The notes below the pieces were generated by a model, which had not been told where the DNA came from, ran no database searches, and saw only the letters and a list, made by a program, of their open reading frames with translations. Shown here one piece after another: positions 1 through 10,735 of a stretch of 64,000 bases of DNA. Position 1 is the first letter of the stretch. The number at the start of each line of letters is the position of its first letter. Position numbers and translations under genes: made by a program. The DNA comes from Moringa oleifera. Lineage: Eukaryota > Streptophyta > Magnoliopsida > Brassicales > Moringaceae. The DNA lies in NCBI GenBank assembly GCA_021397835.1, contig JAJFZO010000049.1, forward strand, positions 439,001-503,000, in the 5' to 3' direction.

Positions 1-1577
1 AAGATGGTTTGCTTTTCCTTACTAATACAAAACATGACTTTTGCTCTGCTCCTACACCTGCCATAAACTCGAACCGTAAAAGGCGGGTGCTCTTTTAACG
101 TTTAGTTCTGTTCTTTTTTTTTTTATTTTAAATACCACCAACCATAATTGCATATATGGGTATTTTGGCTACAAGCAGCCAGAGCTCTCACAATCTCGCC
201 AATAAACCGAATCACTGCACATGCTCGGAACATATGGTCTACTGACTGGCGCCTGTCATCACCAGCGGTCTTTGCACGCCACCCATAACTTCATTACTCT
301 TGATCTGCTTCACACTGTACACTAGAAATGCTTCATATCGTCTCAAATCTTGCAGGGAATATTATCATGTTCAAAATTAATACTTGTTTCAGTATCGTCC
401 ATTATATCTCTGTCCTCTTGGTCTTGTTAAGTGTAAGACCAGAATTGTTTAACGGAAGAAGACGTATTATTTATCATGAAAGACCATCATGAGACACAAC
501 GATATTGGAAATATCATTCACGGGTCAGCCCCCGACAATCGTGGGTTTTAAGACACCGATAATTCATATTCTTATTATTACTCCTTTCTGCACACACATA
601 GAAAAAGAGAGAGTAAAGTGGGACTCAGGTGATCTCATTCACTATTCTCTTGTTTTATTCTCTGTCCTCGTCCTCAGTTGCTCTCCTGCCCTATATCGCC
701 TCTCCTTTGTAGAGTTGGATTCCTTTTACGATGTTCCTCGAAGTCAAAACTTCTCCTTCCTCAATTACTAACATATCCTTAGCACTTCATGCTCATTCTT
801 TTCTGGTGGGGACAAAATGTCGGGGGTACTCTCGTCTTTTCAGAGTGGAGAAAAGCGTAGCAGAGAAACAGTATGCAATTGGTCAAACACTTCACCAGCA
901 CAACCTGAACGCTGACTTCTCCCTTCTAAAGGCTAAATAAGACTGACTTTTTTTTTTCTTTTGCTAGCGTGGGCACTGCCTTTTAACTTATAACAATAAA
1001 TAAAAAATTAAAATTACAATTAAAAAAAACTATTACTAGGGTTTTGAAAATGCAAAAGATAACAAACAGAACAAAACAAAAACTGCCAGGCACTGTATCT
1101 CACGCTACCCAGTGGAGCGTTGCCGCACATCCCCAGTTCACTGTCCTGAAATATGAAAAATCTTCACTCTGCCACCTCATCACGCGCCAAAAGCAGCGGG
1201 TTCCCACGTTCTTCATCTACAAAACAACAAGGCTCACCAACTGGACAGTCTTTACTAAATGGCAATTAATATAAAATCGTCTCTCACATGGTAACAGTCT
1301 TTGAGAACCAGAATTTTCCGAACCCCAAACAACTACGTAGACATATCAGTAAAACCCCAAGCTCTCCTCGGTCCTCCCTTCTCTTATCCTAACAAATAGG
1401 GAAGGAAGGAAGAAGACAGTGGACGCTAAAGGCTCAATGCACCACAGAGAGCATAAACAGGGAGCAAAAGGAAAAGGCAACAGTGCAAAGCTCAGTCTTC
1501 TGCAGAAAGTTGGTGACCTTCTCTCTAGGGGAATGAACTCCTAAGGTATCGCCTCTACTTTCTTTCAATTGACGACG
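1..1577. other. Spacer and 5' flank of the kinase gene
   Basis: No open frame here looks like real coding sequence: the short frames at 505-771, 731-940 and 1044-1274 show no recognisable domain, and their compositions are typical of non-coding DNA. The last 200 bases before the kinase start are purine-rich and then CT-rich, as expected of a promoter or leader. No clear TATA box was identified. Confidence 0.5.
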
Positions 1578-3536
1578 ATGCCGTCACACCCTGCGCCACC
1601 ACCGGTGGCGCCATCACTGACTCATCACCACCATCACCGCCACCACCACTTCCACCTCCTCCCGCCACTTCTTGCTGGAACCCTAACTCTAACACTAGCT
1701 CTACTGATGCTATTCATTATCCTGCTATACCGTAAGCTCTCCCGCAAGCGCACCGCCCCATCGGACCTCGTTGTCAAGTCCCCTAACCATCACCACTGCC
1801 AGAGGTTCTCGTACTCTGTCATCCGTCGCGCTACCAACTCCTTCTCTGCCTCCAATCGTCTCGGCCACGGCGGATTCGGCTCCGTCTACAAAGCCGTACT
1901 TCCTTCTTCCCAGTGCCTCGCCGTCAAGGTCATGGACTCCTCCTCCGGCTCCCTCCAGGGAGAACGTGAGTTCCACAACGAGCTCTCCCTCTCCTCCTCC
2001 ATCGATTGCTCGCACATTGTCTCCCTCCTTGGCTTCTCCTCTGATCGTTGCGGCCGCAGATTGATCTTAGTGTATGAGCTCATGGAAAATCGCAGCTTGC
2101 AGGATGCCTTGTTGGATCGGAAATGTGTGGAGCTCATGGATTGGAACAAACGTTTTGCTATTGCGAGTGATGTGGCAAAAGGTATTGAGTTCCTTCACCA
2201 TTGCTGCGATCCTCCGGTTATTCATGGTGATATCAAGCCCAGCAATATTTTGCTAGATGCTGATTTCAAGGCCAAGATTGGGGATTTTGGGCTGGCCAGA
2301 GTCAAGAGCGAGGAGGTTAATGTTGTGGAAGAGGAAAGGAGGAAGGACGGTTTGGAGGACAACGGATCAATTTTGGAGGAGACAGACAGTGTGGTGACTG
2401 GGTACGAAGAGGGTGTTGTTATAAATGTTTCTGAAAGGTCGCCGGAGAGTTGCGTGGTTAGAGTTTTTGATGGGGAGGCGTCGCCGGAGACAGTTGCAGG
2501 GTTGTCGCCAGAGGCAGGGATGGAGAAGGGGAGTCTATCTGAAGGATGTTTTGATAAGGTCAGTCTAGATAGTGGCAAAGATTTCATGGCTAGCGTTGGT
2601 GGTAAAAGAGGTGGCTCAAAGAGAGACTGGTGGTGGAAACAGGACAATGGGGGTGACTCTGAGTCAGGAAGAGTGAAGGATTATGTGATGGAATGGATTG
2701 GGAGTGAGATAAAGAAGGAAAGACCCAAAAATGAATGGGGTGATTCTTGTGGCTCAGTGGATAATAATGGGCTGACCTCCAAAATTGAGCTTAAGAAGGA
2801 GAAGATTAGAAAGAAGGAGAAGAATAGGAAGCCGAGAGAATGGTGGAAGGAAGAGTTCTGTGAAGAACTCACTAAGAAGAAGAAGAAAAGAGCACTTAAC
2901 TCGATTGGCGGTGCTGAATTCTGGCTGCAAAAGGATGATGAATCTGTGCAAGAGAGGAAGAAAAGGAAAAACAAGAGCAGTAGAGGCAGTATTGATTGGT
3001 GGTTGGATGGTTTAAGTGGTGAATTGAGAATTGGCAGAAGAAATAGCCAAGATTGGGCAAGTGGGGATATACCTAAGAGTGGAGGTGTTAGTAGCACACC
3101 AAGCATGAGGGGAACTGTTTGTTACATTGCTCCTGAATATGGCGGTGGGGGCTTACTGTCAGAGAAGTGTGATGTGTATAGCTTTGGTGTCATGCTTTTG
3201 GTTCTGGTTTCTGGGAGGAGACCCTTACAAGTAACAGCATCTCCAATGTCTGAATTTGAAAGGGCTAATTTGATTTCTTGGGCTAGGCAACTTGCTCATA
3301 ATGGCAGGCTTCTGGATCTTGTTGACCCTGCTCTACATTCACTGGAAAAGGATCAGGCATTACTCTGCATTACAATTGCACTACTCTGTTTGCAGAGATC
3401 CCCTGGGAAACGGCCTACAATGAAGGATATTGTTGGGATGCTTGCAGGTGAGGCAGAGCCTCCCCATTTGCCATTTGAATTTTCACCATCCCCACCTATG
3501 AATTTCCCCTTTAAATCTCGGAAGAAGGCACGGTGA
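1578..3536 (+). CDS. Receptor-like Ser/Thr protein kinase, At2g45590/At4g25390 family
   Basis: Single-exon gene encoding 652 residues, starting at the ATG at 1578; the three codons before it (TTG ACG ACG) contain no ATG. Seen in order: a proline/histidine-rich N-terminus (1-30), one hydrophobic membrane segment (about 31-51), a basic juxtamembrane stretch, then a kinase domain with glycine loop GHGGFGSVY (96-104), Lys117 in AVK, catalytic loop HGDIKPSN (216-223), DFG (236-238), APE (518-520) and DVYSFGVML. There is no extracellular ligand domain and no clear signal peptide, so it is receptor-like only in topology. The catalytic loop has Gly in place of the Arg of HRD, so it is a non-RD kinase. 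About 265 charged, Lys/Glu-rich residues (about 243-508) are inserted between DFG and APE. The substrate is unknown. Next to the carboxylesterase pair, as in Arabidopsis At2g45590-At2g45610 (recalled). Confidence 0.95.
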   Translation: MPSHPAPPPVAPSLTHHHHHRHHHFHLLPPLLAGTLTLTLALLMLFIILLYRKLSRKRTAPSDLVVKSPNHHHCQRFSYSVIRRATNSFSASNRLGHGGFGSVYKAVLPSSQCLAVKVMDSSSGSLQGEREFHNELSLSSSIDCSHIVSLLGFSSDRCGRRLILVYELMENRSLQDALLDRKCVELMDWNKRFAIASDVAKGIEFLHHCCDPPVIHGDIKPSNILLDADFKAKIGDFGLARVKSEEVNVVEEERRKDGLEDNGSILEETDSVVTGYEEGVVINVSERSPESCVVRVFDGEASPETVAGLSPEAGMEKGSLSEGCFDKVSLDSGKDFMASVGGKRGGSKRDWWWKQDNGGDSESGRVKDYVMEWIGSEIKKERPKNEWGDSCGSVDNNGLTSKIELKKEKIRKKEKNRKPREWWKEEFCEELTKKKKKRALNSIGGAEFWLQKDDESVQERKKRKNKSSRGSIDWWLDGLSGELRIGRRNSQDWASGDIPKSGGVSSTPSMRGTVCYIAPEYGGGGLLSEKCDVYSFGVMLLVLVSGRRPLQVTASPMSEFERANLISWARQLAHNGRLLDLVDPALHSLEKDQALLCITIALLCLQRSPGKRPTMKDIVGMLAGEAEPPHLPFEFSPSPPMNFPFKSRKKAR

Positions 3537-5421
3537 GTTGCTGGATTTTCTTTGTTACCTATGATTAACTGTAGAGTGTGTTGTTGTAACTTTGTAGGCC
3601 ATTCTGATCATTACTATATCTTGTAGAAATCATTTGCAAAAATTGGAGGAAGATAATTGTTTTTGTTTCATGCTTGCAGTCTCCTTTTGCTTCTGTCTTT
3701 TAGATGTCTGTTTGGGCCTACAAATTTTGTTTCGAACTTAAACTTCACTCTTGTTTCAACAAGTTGAAATGGATTATAAGAACCCCTGGATCAATGAAAT
3801 ATGTAAGCACCAGTGACATTGATTTTCAACTTTTTCCATATAGATGCCACCTTGAGGCTTGTATAACAAGTGTGTTTGTGCTCTTTGGGGTTCCTTAGCT
3901 GATAGTTTTACTTTCGATGACTCCTATGGGGCCCAGAAGGTATATCCTTTTGTGTTGTCTGTACATTTTGAATAATGGAAGATCTTATGCTAAAGTAACA
4001 TGGACTTCAGTAGGAGGGAACAAATCTTGGTCCCAGGTTGGTATTGTGCATAATGATTTGGGTTACTAGAACTGGTGTATGCCCATGAGAAAATAGTCAC
4101 TGATGGCATAAACTATCTGGTAAAGGAAGATGAAGGATAATACTCTGTTGTTTCTTATTTTGGACAAAAACTCACTGCTTACATGTCAACTACTAATGCA
4201 GCGAGCTAATGTGGGTCTCTTGGATCAATCCACAAATAAATATATGGTATGCAGATATTAAAAAAAAGAAGCATGGGAAGTTAATGGATGTGTTTAAGAA
4301 GCAAGCATGCACATGATGTTCTTTACATGACAGAAGAAACTATACCTTACCAAAGTAAGCAGAAAGTCTCAGATGCAGTTTAACTTTGGTCAATGTCGTC
4401 CACAAGATTCACATCTAAATCGGAAATTTCTTCTTACTAATTTGGAACGTCATTCCATTGATAGGTCATTAATCATTTGGACTAGATCCTTATTGGAAAC
4501 AAGAATTTGAATATTTTGGGATATGTTACACACTTGGGACTTAAATGATATGTAAGTTCTATTGGATGTCCCAGACGCCTTTTTGTAGACTGCAATGTCA
4601 CTTACAACTTCATCCTGAGGTTTTTTTAATGTCTATCACACAGATTACACTGATTGAAGCGTGTTGGAATTAATTATATGCTGAAACTTTGCTTTATATC
4701 CATATCTAGCAAAACTATAATGCCTAAGTATAGCTAGGATTATAGCAATGAGGGTGAGAAGATAATGAAACCAGCAAAATTTCTCTGCAGCTTGAAAGAA
4801 CCACGGAAGTAATATTGGTGACTGAATGGAACATAAAGTTCGAATGGAACATAAAGTTTCTCCTTGAAATCAGTACTAACTTGGTGACATAAACAGAAAC
4901 AGATTTTGCGACATCTTCAAATTTGAAATGTTCCAATGTTTGCCACAATAGTCAAACTTACTGAACTGGATATTACTTATTAGCTGCTGTTCTTACTGTG
5001 TTTTTGGAATCTAAAAAATATGTTCAAATCTGTTCTTGAAGTCTGGAGGTTTCATTGCTTATTGTATACTGCTATGAGATTGCTGCTACCGTGAACGTGT
5101 ACATCAAGTTTCCTATTTTAACTTAAAACAGATTACAGCTTTTGCTTTTCTTTTTTCCTTTTTCTTTTTGAATGAATGAGAACCTAATTATTCAACCAAA
5201 TACAGGTTATGAAGGTTGAAATATATAAGGTACACTACCCTTTTGAAAAGCTGTGAAATGGCTACTTTCGATTGCTTTAATTATTGACCAAAATTTTTCT
5301 ACAATTATGCATTATGGAAGCTCTTGATATTCATTGTCCAGGAGATACACAACCACACAAATTATTTTGACTACAGAATGAGATATTTTGCTTAAATGCC
5401 ATCCGTGATAAGGGCGCATTA
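3537..5421. other. Spacer between kinase and first carboxylesterase
   Basis: Holds the 3' untranslated region of the kinase, whose polyadenylation site could not be fixed, and the promoter of the next gene. No coding frame with recognisable homology. AT content is moderate compared with the spacers further right. Confidence 0.5.
4824..4859. repeat. Two 18-bp tandem copies
   Basis: The unit GAATGGAACATAAAGTTY occurs twice head to tail, differing only in the last base. It is a short slippage-type duplication in the kinase-carboxylesterase spacer, with no evident function. Confidence 0.8.
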
Positions 5422-6597
5422 ATGCCTATCTACTTCCTATCTACCATTACTCATTATGGCCGCACCTACCCTTTGGATCATCTTGCCATATATGTGTCTG
5501 CCACACACAAAAGCTTCCTCTCAGAAGAGCCCAAACTGTGTCTTTCTCTTTCTCTCATAGCCATCGCAGGCCAACCTCCTCCCGCAGCATCATCCATCGA
5601 TCCCTATGAATTTCTCAAAATCGCCCCAAACCCAGATGGGTCACTCAAAAGAGATACCGTATTCCCAAATGTGCCCCCAACAGAACAAGCCACCGATTCC
5701 AACTCGGCCCAACCCAGTTTCTCCAAAGACGTCCCTCTAAACCCTGCCAATAAAACCTTTCTTCGCTTATTCATGCCCCGTGATGTTCCTTCAGACGCCA
5801 AGCTACCGCTCATAATATATTTCCATGGCGGTGGCTTTGTCCTCTTTAGCGCTGCCACGCTTCTGTTTCATGAATCATGCACTCGCATGGCCGCTAGGCT
5901 CTCAGCAATAATTCTGTCCGTCGATTACCGACTGGCCCCCGAGCACCGCCTGCCTGCAGCCTACGATGACGCTGTTGACTCGATCATGTGGGTCCGCAGC
6001 CAGGCGAGGGACATCAATGGCTGTGATCCTTGGTTGAGGGATCACGCTGACTTTTCAAAGTGTTTCTTAATGGGTAGCAGTGCAGGAGGCAACATGGTCT
6101 ACCATGCAGCTCTACGTGTGATGGATACTGACCTTTTACCGATGGAAATCAGAGGGCTGATAATCAATCAGCCCTACTTCGGCGGGGTCCAGAGGACAGA
6201 GTCAGAGATGAGATTCATCAATGACCGGATTGTGCCCCTACCAGCCAACGATCTCATGTGGTCTCTAGCATTGCCCAAGGAAGCCGATCGCGATCACGAG
6301 TACTGCAATCTGACGGTCGCTGGTTCTCATCACGACAAGATCAAACGGCTTCAGAGGTGTTTCGTGAAAGGTTACCGCGGTGACCCGTTGATAGATAGAC
6401 AGAAGGAGTTCGTGAAGATGCTGCAGGCACATGAGGTGCATGTGGAAGCACGGCTCGATGATGATGGTTTCCATGGCTTGGAGGTGTTTGATCCCTCGGA
6501 GGCCGAAGCTTTATCCAAGGACATCAAGGAATTTATTCAGGCCTTCTGTGCATGCAATGTTAACAGCGATATAATTATGGCCAAATCAACCATGTAG
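5422..6597 (+). CDS. Plant carboxylesterase (CXE8-like), catalytically complete
   Basis: Alpha/beta-hydrolase of the plant CXE (hormone-sensitive-lipase-like) class, expected to hydrolyse small esters in the cytosol; the substrate is not predictable. From the ATG at 5422 the frame has 391 codons. It carries the oxyanion-hole motif HGGGF (135-139), nucleophile elbow GSSAG (Ser220), acid Asp321 in GDPLID, and His351 in GFHGLE, so the triad is complete. The family body begins at [16 protein letters not shown] (about 59). The preceding 50 residues look like translated leader, and the codon where the family normally starts, in context GCC-ATC-GCA at 5563, is ATC rather than ATG. No other in-frame ATG occurs until residue 118. 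The true start is therefore uncertain: 5422, or a non-AUG start at 5563. Its tandem neighbour is the second carboxylesterase, as in Arabidopsis CXE8/CXE9. Confidence 0.85.
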   Translation: MPIYFLSTITHYGRTYPLDHLAIYVSATHKSFLSEEPKLCLSLSLIAIAGQPPPAASSIDPYEFLKIAPNPDGSLKRDTVFPNVPPTEQATDSNSAQPSFSKDVPLNPANKTFLRLFMPRDVPSDAKLPLIIYFHGGGFVLFSAATLLFHESCTRMAARLSAIILSVDYRLAPEHRLPAAYDDAVDSIMWVRSQARDINGCDPWLRDHADFSKCFLMGSSAGGNMVYHAALRVMDTDLLPMEIRGLIINQPYFGGVQRTESEMRFINDRIVPLPANDLMWSLALPKEADRDHEYCNLTVAGSHHDKIKRLQRCFVKGYRGDPLIDRQKEFVKMLQAHEVHVEARLDDDGFHGLEVFDPSEAEALSKDIKEFIQAFCACNVNSDIIMAKSTM

Positions 6598-7036
6598 TTG
6601 CTTTATTTATTAGGGGTTGAAGCTTAATCTGAAAGCATTATTAATGTGAAATTTTCTATTGATTTGAATAATGTAAGCTTTTAAAGATAATTATATAGAT
6701 AATTTAACAATGCTACTGATAATTATAACTTATTTATTTTTTATCTCATTATTAAAAAAACACAATTCATATTAAGCGAATTAATTAAGGATCTTTACGT
6801 GGCATGCAGTGAACATATCCATGCATCAAGAATGAACTGATCTCCTGAGTAACTCGCATTGCCACTGTTTAACCGCTCAAACTAAACCCTAACTTTATGG
6901 GACTCCAACAACATTTCACTCACCCTTACTTTCTTTCCTCTGAAATCTTTTAATTTTCTCTAAAACAACTTGAAACCAATCAATAAGTGATTAATTCAGT
7001 GACCCAGAACGGTATCTGGATCATTATAGCGAGAAC
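6598..7036. other. Short spacer between the two carboxylesterase genes
   Basis: An AT-rich 3' flank followed by a pyrimidine-rich stretch (about 6880-6960) before the next ATG. No frame of its own; presumably the promoter and leader of the second gene. Confidence 0.5.
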
Positions 7037-7999
7037 ATGTCCAAGAAATACGATCCTCGCGAGCATCTGAACATCGTCATCAACCCTGACGGCACCTGCA
7101 CTCGCCTGTTAGATATTCCGTCCAAGAAGCCAGAACCTAATCCTGCCCATGGAGCACCCACCGCTTCCAAGGATATCATCCTCAACCCGCAACACAAAAC
7201 CTCTCTGCGCATTTTCAGACCCAACAATCTGCCTTCCAACGACAACACCATAGCACGCCTTCCCATCATCTTCCATTTTCATAGCTCTTGCTGGGTCCTC
7301 TTCGACGCCACCGCCTTTCATAATCACCAGGCTTGCGATCAAATGGCCAGTGAGCTCACCGTCATCGTTATCTCCGTCAACTACCGGTTAGCCCCCGAGC
7401 ATCGCCTCCCTGCACAGTACGACGATTGCCTGGAAGCCATTCTTTGGGTGCAGAAACAGGCTGTGAACCCGGATGGTGAGCCTTGGCTCAGACACTACGC
7501 TGATTTCTCTAGATGCTACCTTTATGGCTCCGGAAACGGAGCGAACATGGCCTTCAACGCCGCGTTGCGTGCACTGGGTCATGACTTGTCACCTCTGACA
7601 CTCGACGGGTATATATTCTACCAACCGGTATTCGGTGGCATGAACAGAACGCAATCGGAGCTGCAAAGCATTAGCGACCCTTTAGTGCCGTTGCCGGCTC
7701 AAGATCTTTTGTGGGAGCTAGCGCTGCCAAAAGGGGTTGATCGGGATCACCGGTACTGCAATCCGATGATAGACGTGCCCCTTAAGAATAAGGCCAAGTT
7801 GCTAGGGCGGTGTTTGGTGATAGGGTACGGAAGAGACGCGGCGGTTGACCGGCAGCAGGAGTTCGTGAGCATGTTGGTGGGGCTTGGAGTTAGGGTTGAT
7901 GCCCGGTTCGACGAGGCTGGCTTCATAGGGATCGAGCACATCGATCCTCGACGCGTTATTGCTGTACTTAATTTGATTAGAGAATTTATCATCTGCTGA
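7037..7999 (+). CDS. Carboxylesterase-family protein (CXE9-like) lacking catalytic residues
   Basis: Intact single-exon frame of 320 residues, collinear with its upstream neighbour: shared landmarks include [43 protein letters not shown] and VDRQQEFV. The fold is therefore alpha/beta-hydrolase. Every catalytic site except the acid is altered. HGGG reads HSSC (82-85). The elbow GxSxG reads GSGNG (164-168), with Gly166 at the nucleophile position. The histidine in GFHG is Ile297. Asp267 remains. The codons (GGA for Ser, ATA for His) need more than one substitution each, which argues against sequencing error. It is thus a probable non-enzymatic paralogue, either decaying or recruited as a binding protein, as happened to the GID1 gibberellin receptor within the same superfamily. 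It lacks a GID1-type N-terminal lid, so it is not GID1 itself. The ATG at 7037 gives the normal family N-terminus. Confidence 0.88.
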   Translation: MSKKYDPREHLNIVINPDGTCTRLLDIPSKKPEPNPAHGAPTASKDIILNPQHKTSLRIFRPNNLPSNDNTIARLPIIFHFHSSCWVLFDATAFHNHQACDQMASELTVIVISVNYRLAPEHRLPAQYDDCLEAILWVQKQAVNPDGEPWLRHYADFSRCYLYGSGNGANMAFNAALRALGHDLSPLTLDGYIFYQPVFGGMNRTQSELQSISDPLVPLPAQDLLWELALPKGVDRDHRYCNPMIDVPLKNKAKLLGRCLVIGYGRDAAVDRQQEFVSMLVGLGVRVDARFDEAGFIGIEHIDPRRVIAVLNLIREFIIC

Positions 8000-9620
8000 T
8001 TTAATTTCCCAAACACCCTCCCTCAATGACCACATTAATTTTTTCTTTTGATTTGTAACTTTTTCTTGGTAGGAAGAGACTTTCAATTTCTTATGTTTCA
8101 GGCATTTCTTTGAAGCTTATAAAGATTTGATTTAATTCAGATAAAACTATGATTAACTAGCTACTTGACAGGCCAATTCCTCTCGCTCTTCTGCCTGATC
8201 TTCTGCTTGTCATCTGACCGATGATCCTTCTATATGAATCGGTCCATTCTCCTCGGAAACTAGCCACTTCACGACTCTGCCCTTTCTCCTAATAAGTTGG
8301 TTCCAGTCTTTTTAATGAGCTGTCCTGGACCACCTCCCTGGGCATAAGTCACCTCAAAGGAAACATATATAGCCAATTGCACGTCACGATTGACAGCGAG
8401 CGGCCCAACCCAGAGCTGAGTCCGACTGGCCGGCTCTAGTTTGCCCGCTTAAAAAGCCTAGAGGTTGTTGATCTTCAGTTTATTGGGTTTTAAACTCATG
8501 ACTATCAGTCGGCCATGACCCACAAATGATCCATCTAGGATTCGAGTAAATGAGTTTTACTTTCTTGTATTTAATGTATGGGTTGAATTAGGATCATTTA
8601 TTTCGTGAATGGATCGACTTTTAAGCTTTAAAAATTATAATGGATCAGATATTGATCCATTATAATCAATTAAATCAAGATAAAAAGTTGTCTGATCTAT
8701 TTAAATTAAATATATATAATAAATTTTATGAATATATAAATTTAATCAATAAAAAAATCAACATATATTTTTTTAATTTATACATAAAGTTAGCTTATTT
8801 TGTAAAAATAAAGTTAATATATTTTATTTTTAATTAAATATTATTAATACTATTTAAAATATATATTATAATTAGAAAACAACTCATATTATTTACTAAT
8901 TTTATAAAAAATTTATTAATATTTATTTAGTATGTTAATTTTTTTATATTTTCAAAAAATAGTAAATAAAATTATTTGTATGAAAGTTTACCAGGAAAAC
9001 CCGCAAATGGTTCACTCAAAACTTATCAAATTAGTTTAAACTTTACAGGATAATTGGTTAATGTGATCCAATATGTAAAACCTATAGATAAGTAATAAAC
9101 AACTTTTTTTCAATAAAAAATCTTAACCCTACCTGTTATTATAAAAGGCAGGGTAGGTACAATAAATTTTATATAAATTAATTTAATAAATAAATTTATT
9201 TCTTTTTTAATATGATAATACATTAATATTTGATAATTTTTTAAAATTTTGATTTCAAATATATTATACACATATGATTCTGATTATATATAATTAAAAT
9301 TTGATATAATATATTAACAAAAAATATTACATAAAATATTAATCATTATCTAATTTTGCTATTAAACTTTTACGTTTAAGATATGACAGATCAAATCTTA
9401 ATCTAACAATTTGATATAAATTAGATTTTTAATTCAAATAATTATAAAAATTTAATAATATTTTTATTACTATGATGTCTCAAAATGACCTAATGAATTC
9501 TTAAATCAATTATCATCCCTAATTTTGACATATTTGTTTATGTAATATCTATTTTTTTATAAATTTAATAATATAAAATTTTTAAAATATATTTTTAGTA
9601 TTCAAAAAGTTTTAAAACTT

Positions 9621-9780
9621 TTTATGATGGCAGTTTGAATATTTATTTACATCCATAAATATTTTAATTTAAAATTTATTATATAAGATCTTCAATCTGA
9701 ATATCTCTAATTTGTAAATTTTATCACAAAATTGACTTTAGATCAAATTAATATATTAATATTAAATTTATCATTTTTTA
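9621..9780. repeat. AT-rich dispersed repeat, copy 1
   Basis: Carries the shared order TTATGATGG...GTTTGAATATTTATTTACATCC...AATTTAAAATTTATTATATAA...TTCAATCTGAATAT...GATCAAATTAATATATTAAT (with gaps between pieces). The same order recurs, diverged, in other spacers of the window. The element ends are not defined. Confidence 0.4.
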
Positions 9781-10594
9781 GTATGAGAGTTCGACTGATA
9801 ATGTAAAATAAACATTTGTATTTTATAAGAAATAGATATTGTATAAAAAATATTTAAATTTGAATGATAAATTTAAAATATAATGAAAATTTTATTTAAG
9901 TCATTTTTAACATATTTTAATAATGAAAATATTTTAAATTTTAATAATTTTTTAAAATTAAAATTTAATTTAGACTAAATTAATATATTAAAGATAATAT
10001 AAAATAAAGATTAAAATTTTATATAATTTCTACCTCACTTCTTTCTACTTATAAACTGGTTTACATTTATGAAATTTATTTTATGAGCCCATTTAGTTTA
10101 TTCAAACAAATTGATTCATCAAATAATTTGATTTAAAATTAAATTTAATAATTTATTTATTTTAAAATAAATAGTATTATCTCCATTTAAATAAACAAAT
10201 CAAAACTAAAACGAATGGAGTAAAGTCGAGTTGACCCACTAACTATGGATCACGTGATGACCCGGAATTATATGCATGCAGAAGAATTGGCCAACTGAAG
10301 ACCAGAAAATCTTTAGCGGGATGGATCCTAATAAGATTATAATTAAGTTAAATATCAAAAGAAATATCTTATTATTAATGTTTTTCTAATTAATTTTGTT
10401 ATCAATTTCATGTATAAAATATTAATTTCATTTAAATTAATTACTGTTTTAAATTTTTTAAAGAAAAAGTCTAAATTAAAAATTTTATTTAATAAAATTT
10501 AACTTAAGATTTTTTACGTATGTAAAAATATATTTAAATTATCATTATAAAAAAATTTATAATTTTTAAAAGATTGAAAATATTATAAACTCTT

Positions 10595-10735
10595 TAATAA
10601 TGATAGCTTATATTTTTATTTATATTTAAAAAAATTTAATTCAAAATATATTGTATAAAATCTTCAATTTTGAATTACTTTTTCATAAAAAACTAAAATT
10701 TTATATGTAAAATTAATTCAAAAATATTATAAAAA
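10595..10735. repeat. AT-rich dispersed repeat, copy 2
   Basis: Diverged copy recognised by TAATGATAGCTTATATTTTT, then AATTCAAAATATATTGTATA, then AATCTTCAATTTTGAATTAC in the same order as copy 1. Composition bias makes the exact limits unreliable. Confidence 0.35.

Noticed and set aside
1725..3106. Long antisense and alternative-frame open frames inside the kinase gene
   Set aside because: They overlap a well-supported coding frame, have biased compositions from codon complementarity and match no domain.
7037..7999. Calling the CXE9-like gene a GID1 gibberellin receptor
   Set aside because: It lacks the GID1 N-terminal lid and is collinear with the CXE8/CXE9 pair; only the idea of loss of catalysis is shared.
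8640..8837. Open frame of 65 codons in the AT-rich spacer
   Set aside because: Low-complexity Ile/Asn/Lys/Tyr translation from A/T runs; no start context or homology.
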